DNA of 22,270 nt from an uncultured Clostridia bacterium (GTDB lineage: Bacteria; Bacillota; Clostridia; TANB77; CAG-508). A program made the translations under genes and the position numbers. Shown piece after piece: positions 19,001 to 22,270 of the stretch (positions are counted from its first letter, which is position 1; every line of letters starts with the position of its first letter). Below the pieces are notes generated by a model. That model was not told the origin of the DNA and searched no databases. It was given only the letters and a program-made list of their open reading frames with translations. Location: NCBI GenBank assembly GCA_934149275.1, contig CAKPEG010000021.1:1-22270 (forward strand), in the 5' to 3' direction.

Positions 19001-21461
19001 CCTCATTGTAATAATTCATTAAAAGTTTTTCTTTCTTAGAAGCTGTGTACATATTAGTCTCTATATCAGCCTTTAAAATAACTGTTGTTCCTTTATCAGA
19101 ATCACCCAATGTATATTTTGTTTGAGTTCCTCTTAATGTAATTTTTATTACAACTCTATCTTCTTGATCTCTTAAAGTCTCAACATTTGCAATTTCTAAT
19201 TCATCATTTCCATAAAGTAAATTCATATCTTTAATGTTTACATTTTTTACTTCTTTAGGGAAAACCAATTCAAATACTGGATTTTTATAAACATCACTAT
19301 TTACATTACTATTATTTAATGAAAGTGTCATTTCAACATCTTCATTATTTACTAATGTACTTAAATCTGTTCTACTTAATGAAATTGTTGCGCCTGTTGA
19401 TGTTTCTGTTAAATTAGTTTCAACTGTTCTAACAGGCATATCTGTTACAATACCTTCTTCTAATTCAGCTGAACCTGTAAAACTTTCCTGTATGCTTCTA
19501 AACATAGCCAAATCAACTTTTTCATAAGTACATTTTTCAATTGTCTTTGTTGCAACGATGTTTAAAATACCTTCTCCAACAGGATTGTTAATTCTCATTA
19601 CTATTTTTCCAATTTTGTTGTCACCAAATTCAACTGTAATATATCCATCACCATCATCAACAGTATCTTTGTTTAATTGAATTAACTGTGTACCATCTTC
19701 AAGTAAAATTTCGAAGTTACCTGTTTCACCAATTATTGAAACAAGATTATCTTTATTTACTCTTATTTTATTATAAAAAGTATTTTCTCCATCTTTAGTT
19801 GATGTACTATATCCATTGTTATTGTCATCAACAAAATATTCCGTTCCTTCATTTATTTGTACAGATTTTACTAAATCCACTCTTGAAATATTTACATCAA
19901 ATGCACTTTCATATAAAACACTATATTCTGCTTCATTAGCATTTGCATTAGCATATAAATATCCTTTACTAATATTTTGAGTTTTTCTAGTAACATCATA
20001 AGTAACTATATTTGAATTTGCTTGAGATAAATCATATTCTTTTTCAATAGAATTTGAAATTTCTTTTGTACTTTTGCCTGAGAAAATATTAGCTTTTGCA
20101 GAAACTGTTGCATTTAATTTTCCGTTGGTAACATCAGAATAATCTTCATATTTATATGAAATAATATATTCATCATTTCCAGTACTCATCTGATACTTGC
20201 CTTCTTTTTCTGCATTATTTACATTAATATAAACTTTTCCATTCTCATATGACCAGTTTTCAACAGTAAATAATGTATCTCCATTTAGAAGTCCATTTGT
20301 AAATCCAGTACTAATTGCTGAAACATTAACATCTTTAATACCAGCTCCTTCAACTCCTGGGATTTCAACTTCTAATGAAGTATCTTTAATAGGTAACTCA
20401 TTTTTTGAATCTGTACCTAAAGTTACTTTTAATTGAACTAAAGCTTCTTTAGATCCATCTTTAGAATAAGGAATAAATTTCTCAACACTGCTTCCAACAA
20501 TTAAATTCATATCATTTGAAAGCTCTAAAACAGGTTTAACTGATTTAGTTATAATAGTTTCATTTCCTTCACTATCAACATGTGTTCCTAATAAACTTAA
20601 TTCAACTCCACCTTGAAGTTTAGCAATATCAACTGTATCTTCATTTTTAAGTTCAATTGGAATGTAAACTTTAACTTCTGTTCCACCATTAATCTGTCTT
20701 AATTTAATTTTACCATCTTCAATTGATTGAATATATTCACCAAGTGAAATATTATCTCTTAACTTAAAAATTTGATTAGCTAAATCTTTAATATCGATTT
20801 TTGCATTTTTCAAATAACCTGTTGATTTAACACCAACTGTTATTTCAATTGCTAATCCATTTTGAAGTACTTGTTCAGAATTTGTATTATTTACATTTTC
20901 TGATTCAGAAGGTTGAGTTTCAATATTAGCTACATTATTTTGTGTTTCAGATGTAACGTTTGATGAAGTTTCTTCTTTATTAGAAGAATTCTCTGTAACA
21001 TTAGCTTCATTTTCACCGTTTGGTGCCTCAACAGGTGTATCTTCTGTAACATTAGCAGTATTTTCACCATTTGGAACATTAACCGGTGTATCTTCTGTAA
21101 CATTAGCAATATTTTCACCATTTGAAACATCAGCAGGTAAATCCTGAGTAGTTTCTTCACTACTTGGAACGCCATCAGCTGTTTCGTCATCTCCAATCCT
21201 TCCTTGAATTTGTGCCCCGCTAACTTCAGCACTTGTATTAGCACTCTCATTTTCTAAACTTGGTATAGACTTTGTCTCATTCGTTGAACCATTCTCATCA
21301 TCAGCATTGTTAATCATAACAAACTGAGCAGAATAGTTAACATCCTCATCTGGTTCAACTGCATAAGAAACAAGAGCAGTACCAAGAGTAGCGAAATTGC
21401 TAAATACAAGCATAAAAACAATTAAGCTAGCCACGGCTTTTTTCTTAATTTCTTTCATCAT
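16062..21461 (-). CDS. 1,799-aa secreted DUF11/SdrD-B surface protein with a sortase-like C-terminal tail
   Basis: A classic signal peptide (KEIKKK, hydrophobic core, SYA before VEPDED; cleavage about residue 34) is followed by an acidic Thr/Ser/Asn/Glu-rich stalk (about 37-190) with three 17-residue repeats. Next come beta-rich regions, including a segment (about 690-1037) shared with the giant downstream protein. DUF11-like domains start near 1054, 1165 and 1294 (DYTVNIRND, YSVMIANQN, YVLEVKNVG). GTAFYDKNKDGKKDDDEEG (about 1474-1580) is an SdrD-B-like domain with a calcium-loop-like acidic motif. Another DUF11-like domain follows (about 1590-1740). The C-terminus has VQTGG (1760-1764), a hydrophobic helix and KIQIDRKNK, the layout of a wall-sorting signal. 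First gene of a two-gene operon; GGAGGT lies 9 nt before the ATG. An ATG at 21458 is an alternative start. Cell-surface role is well supported; ligand unknown. Confidence 0.94.
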   Translation of the reverse strand: MMKEIKKKAVASLIVFMLVFSNFATLGTALVSYAVEPDEDVNYSAQFVMINNADDENGSTNETKSIPSLENESANTSAEVSGAQIQGRIGDDETADGVPSSEETTQDLPADVSNGENIANVTEDTPVNVPNGENTANVTEDTPVEAPNGENEANVTENSSNKEETSSNVTSETQNNVANIETQPSESENVNNTNSEQVLQNGLAIEITVGVKSTGYLKNAKIDIKDLANQIFKLRDNISLGEYIQSIEDGKIKLRQINGGTEVKVYIPIELKNEDTVDIAKLQGGVELSLLGTHVDSEGNETIITKSVKPVLELSNDMNLIVGSSVEKFIPYSKDGSKEALVQLKVTLGTDSKNELPIKDTSLEVEIPGVEGAGIKDVNVSAISTGFTNGLLNGDTLFTVENWSYENGKVYINVNNAEKEGKYQMSTGNDEYIISYKYEDYSDVTNGKLNATVSAKANIFSGKSTKEISNSIEKEYDLSQANSNIVTYDVTRKTQNISKGYLYANANANEAEYSVLYESAFDVNISRVDLVKSVQINEGTEYFVDDNNNGYSTSTKDGENTFYNKIRVNKDNLVSIIGETGNFEILLEDGTQLIQLNKDTVDDGDGYITVEFGDNKIGKIVMRINNPVGEGILNIVATKTIEKCTYEKVDLAMFRSIQESFTGSAELEEGIVTDMPVRTVETNLTETSTGATISLSRTDLSTLVNNEDVEMTLSLNNSNVNSDVYKNPVFELVFPKEVKNVNIKDMNLLYGNDELEIANVETLRDQEDRVVIKITLRGTQTKYTLGDSDKGTTVILKADIETNMYTASKKEKLLMNYYNEDATNYVLSSDWNMITSPSAYLLIGKQGEYDTDLNIVAPNGFVNAQMISNYKDNASLISVDQGRKEDTIATFADKRTAEMKMILINNTDEEMHDVHILGRTIFDGNKSIVSNEALGTNMTAPMTSKIFSEADGFTTTVYYSENGDATDDLNVASNGWTVEPESLDKVKSFLIVVNENVKIGDILSFTYDFEIPPYLTNNIDMAGTFGTYYVGERTQGVCEADKVVLTTGNAPMLNADMSTSVQGDTVIAGQYVDYTVNIRNDGRTAATNVVLKANVPEGTRYVTDGEDTNEISIDIGEIKEFQSTTVQFRLEVLDGYEGTINLEANLEADGLEKAITLTQDKEYKIDDSQIDVELTSTKDGYPILPDEEMTYSVMIANQNNASINNIVVRQVIPEGLDFVNAYVDGDNSNVGNFDSSSRVVTWNVSSLGAGKTCKVVVKANDMSDTEKDLVSTATVESGDLKASYMSDENHVTLAKPKLEINSYANSDNRYIKEGDYVEYVLEVKNVGKASDTINVANNLPSGLVMISGKCEFDSGRTVNAYISDNFSMTTEIYAGETAKISLLCRAENLQGTDEKVVGTGWEVSGNNVEKVETEKVTNILQPEVSDEVGSTDTSDDMAVEVVSEDAPVVNYDGITTVGESVSKESVVNENATYKIIGTAFYDKNKDGKKDDDEEGMANIVAKLCDISSQEIVSQVVTNNVGEYIFENVKPGDYYVKFEYDTTKYQLTDYKKQGVTADKNSDAITSNYKAVTDKISIKDSSVSDIDIGFVKAGMFDLSLDANINRITVQNDKETNTYEMENPKLAKVDINPKYADSSKLFVEYTITVANRGEIAGYVKSIVDYLPEELELDTGLNSGWYVAADGNAYTNQLEDILLQPGDTKEIKLILTKKMTENGTGIINNTFEIAEDYNQYAISDVDSTPNNQAQDEDDLSKADLIIGVQTGGSMINLMIISTTLIVLLITLYVIKIQIDRKNKGVIV
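16069..16079 (-). promoter_or_regulatory. Internal Shine-Dalgarno for the 1,937-aa gene
   Basis: AAGGGGGTGAT differs by one base from the ideal AAGGAGGTGAT. It is embedded in the last codons (KGVIV-stop) of the upstream gene, with 7 nt between the G-run and the ATG. With the ATGA overlap this supports translational coupling and similar dosage of the two proteins. Confidence 0.75.
16080..16185 (-). other. Sortase-like C-terminal sorting signal (VQTGG, helix, basic tail)
   Basis: Residues GVQTGGSM lead directly into a hydrophobic stretch of about 20 residues and then the charged tail KIQIDRKNK. The order matches a cell-wall sorting signal, and the pentapeptide resembles sortase-B-type motifs such as NVQTG rather than LPXTG. 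No sortase gene is in the window, so simple membrane anchoring is the alternative. Confidence 0.55.
20988..21122 (-). repeat. 51-bp tandem repeats in the N-terminal stalk
   Basis: Three consecutive copies of a 17-residue unit NGENxANVTEDTPVxxP, the third diverging after NVTEN. The starts at 21122 and 21020 are exactly 102 bp apart. They lie in the low-complexity stalk of the 1,799-aa protein and could expand or contract without breaking the frame. Confidence 0.85.
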
Positions 21462-21470
21462 TGCACATTT

Positions 21471-21476
21471 ACCTCC
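21471..21476 (-). promoter_or_regulatory. Ribosome binding site of the 1,799-aa gene
   Basis: GGAGGT on the minus strand, 9 nt before the ATG at 21461 and 12 nt before the in-frame ATG at 21458. The spacing slightly favours the first. Confidence 0.8.
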
Positions 21477-21511
21477 GCAAATATATTGACTTTTTTAACT
21501 ATTCGCCTTTT

Positions 21512-21539
21512 ATTTTAAAGATATTTCGAAATATGTCAA
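21512..21539 (-). promoter_or_regulatory. Main promoter of the two-gene operon (P1)
   Basis: Perfect -35 TTGACA (21534-21539), a 16-bp spacer and -10 TAAAAT (21512-21517; five of six bases). The leader before the ATG would be about 45 nt. The TCTTTAAAATAA block around the -10 matches the giant gene's promoter exactly, and the spacer contains a perfect palindrome. Confidence 0.75.
21521..21534. promoter_or_regulatory. 14-bp palindromic operator candidate inside P1
   Basis: ATATTTCGAAATAT is a perfect 14-bp palindrome that fills most of the spacer and touches the -35. A dimeric regulator bound here would block RNA polymerase. The regulator is not in the window. Confidence 0.5.
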
Positions 21540-21597
21540 TTAAAATTTTTTCCATTTTCTGAAATTGATAATTACTAACTATAATTTCTCTTTACGG

Positions 21598-21621
21598 AAA
21601 TTAGCACATTATAGCTAATTT
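21598..21621. promoter_or_regulatory. Inverted repeat with a perfect TATAAT (possible upstream promoter P2)
   Basis: AAATTAGC (21598-21605) and GCTAATTT (21614-21621) are exact reverse complements. On the minus strand the loop region contains a perfect TATAAT (21608-21613). The -35 at 17 bp (TTTAAT) is poor, so this is a weak second promoter at best. The repeat may instead be an operator or hairpin. Confidence 0.35.
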
Positions 21622-21716
21622 TACATTTTGATTAAATTTTTTGATACAATTTGACGAAAACGCCAATTTAGTTTCCATAAAAATAATATGTAAACCAAAT
21701 CAGCATTTTTTAGCGA
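21622..21716. other. AT-rich intergenic stretch without a recognisable gene
   Basis: Only AT-rich sequence. TGACGAA at 21652-21658 matches the loose Spo0A-box pattern TGNCGAA, but a 7-bp match carries little weight. Confidence 0.3.
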
Positions 21717-21759
21717 GTTATCCACAGCTTTATGCACCTCTGTGGATAACTTTTTTTTT
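21717..21759 (+). terminator. Inverted DnaA-box hairpin followed by a T-run
   Basis: GTTATCCACAG (21717-21727) and CTGTGGATAAC (21740-21750) are an exact 11-bp inverted repeat with a 12-nt loop, followed by nine T on the plus strand. It could be an intrinsic terminator for plus-strand transcripts. Each arm also contains the consensus DnaA box TTATCCACA, so DnaA binding is an alternative reading. Confidence 0.6.
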
Positions 21760-21767
21760 GCATAGGT

Positions 21768-21792
21768 TGTCATAGGGACGTCTTTTTTGACA
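21768..21792. repeat. Short inverted repeat TGTCA...TGACA
   Basis: TGTCATAGGGACG, then CTTTTTTGACA, with 5-bp complementary ends. Function unknown; possibly the remnant of a small intergenic repeat. Confidence 0.35.
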
Positions 21793-21807
21793 CATACTTT
21801 ATTAAAA

Positions 21808-22008
21808 AAAGAAAAATACATATAAAATTTTTGAATCACCGCGCAGGGACCAAACGAACGAAGTGAGTTCGATTGAAGCATTCTACCCGATTTGAAAATA
21901 ATAAAATGCCAATCGGATATAAACAACATCCAATTGACATTTTTTATTTTTAAAAATCGAAGAATGCGCCAGCAAGGTGTGAAAAAATTTTGATATGTAT
22001 TTTTCTTT
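21808..22008. repeat. Structured palindromic element, copy 2
   Basis: Nearly the same element as at 9976-10177, same orientation. Termini are AAAGAAAAATACATAT and ATATGTATTTTTCTTT, with the same core from CACCGCGCAGGGACC through TTCTACCCGATTTG and the same right half GCGCCAGCAAGGTGTG. The central hairpin is degraded: its arms carry several mismatches and the cap is GGAT/ATCC. The outer GCATTC/GAATGC and CGAAC/GTTCG stems are intact. Confidence 0.8.
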
Positions 22009-22015
22009 GCAGTAC

Positions 22016-22270
22016 AACTTAAAAGAACATTATATTTATTTTCTCGCTCCTTGCTAAAACATTTTCCCACCTACTAAACTTCGTTTAGCAGGTTAGGGAA
22101 AAACTTTCAAACTGCGCGTCATTCAAAATCAAATATATTTTTTTATTAACTTAAAAGAACATTATATTTATTTTCTCGCTCCTTGCTAAAACATTTTCCC
22201 ACCTACTAAACTTTGTTTAGCAGGTTAGGGAAAAACTTTCAAACTGCGCGTCGTTCAAAGTCACATATAT
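22016..22270. repeat. 132-bp tandem repeat with conserved hairpin (runs off the window)
   Basis: A unit beginning AACTTAAAAGAACATTATAT at 22016 repeats at 22148, a period of 132 bp. Over the roughly 123 bp visible in both copies only about four bases differ. Each contains a hairpin, TTTTCCC / GGGAAAA outside and CTAAAC / GTTTAG inside (22062-22102 and 22194-22234). One of the differences is in its 3-nt loop. No ORF. More copies may lie to the right. Confidence 0.85.

Noticed and set aside
20930..21250. A 106-codon minus-strand open frame overlapping the stalk repeats
   Set aside because: It is the alternate frame of the 51-bp repeats in the 1,799-aa gene and repeats with them (LMFQMVKILLMLQKIH); no independent start signal.
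1..21461. Alternative genetic code (TGA as Trp), suggested by the AT-richness
   Set aside because: Trp is encoded by TGG throughout, for example in the EWAK repeats. No in-frame TGA was seen in the long genes, and TGA acts as the stop at 16062.
21621..22070. A 149-codon minus-strand open frame upstream of the operon
   Set aside because: It runs through the DnaA-box hairpin and the whole structured repeat element, has Cys/Trp/Phe-rich nonsense composition and no ribosome binding site.
22016..22270. Tandem repeats with hairpins as a CRISPR array or origin iterons
   Set aside because: Only two long, nearly identical 132-bp units are visible, with no variable spacers and no replication gene nearby.

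Overview
The window is strongly AT-rich and every convincing gene reads leftwards on the minus strand. Strong Shine-Dalgarno sites, TGA used as a stop, no in-frame TGA inside the long genes, and Gram-positive-style surface domains (SpaA/Cna-B, SdrD-B, MucBP-like, DUF11) point to a low-GC Bacillota, probably an uncultured gut-type Clostridia. This placement is inference; no rRNA or housekeeping gene is present.

Three giant secreted or membrane-tethered proteins fill almost all of the DNA. In transcription order, right to left: (1) 21461-16062, 1,799 aa, with a cleavable signal peptide, an acidic low-complexity stalk, DUF11-like domains, one SdrD-B-like domain and a sortase-like C-terminal tail (VQTGG, membrane helix, basic tail). 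(2) 16065-10252, 1,937 aa, overlapping gene 1 by ATGA, with membrane helices at both ends and a possible internal thioester domain (Cys97/Gln214). A strong GNRA-loop terminator follows 21 nt after its stop. (3) 9624 to beyond base 1, at least 3,208 aa, on its own promoter: an N-terminal membrane anchor, a domain shared with gene 1, four SpaA-like domains, fourteen beta-propeller blades arranged as 7+7, a SpaA-like domain split by a duplicated insertion, then alternating MucBP-like and SpaA-like domains. Its C-terminus lies outside the window.

The non-coding DNA is informative. Two copies of a roughly 200-bp palindromic structured element (9976-10177 and 21808-22008) lie in the same orientation and bracket the two-gene operon. 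Both transcription units have promoter candidates with the same 16-bp spacer and an identical 12-nt block around the -10. The operon promoter carries a perfect 14-bp palindrome in its spacer. The right edge holds a second repeat family, a 132-bp tandem repeat with a conserved hairpin.

Taken together, the locus looks like a coordinated cell-surface adhesin or fibre system. The proteins are built from shuffled, partly shared beta-rich modules and are separated by recombinogenic repeats. No sortase, regulator or enzyme gene is visible. All functional statements come from reading motifs by eye, without database searches.
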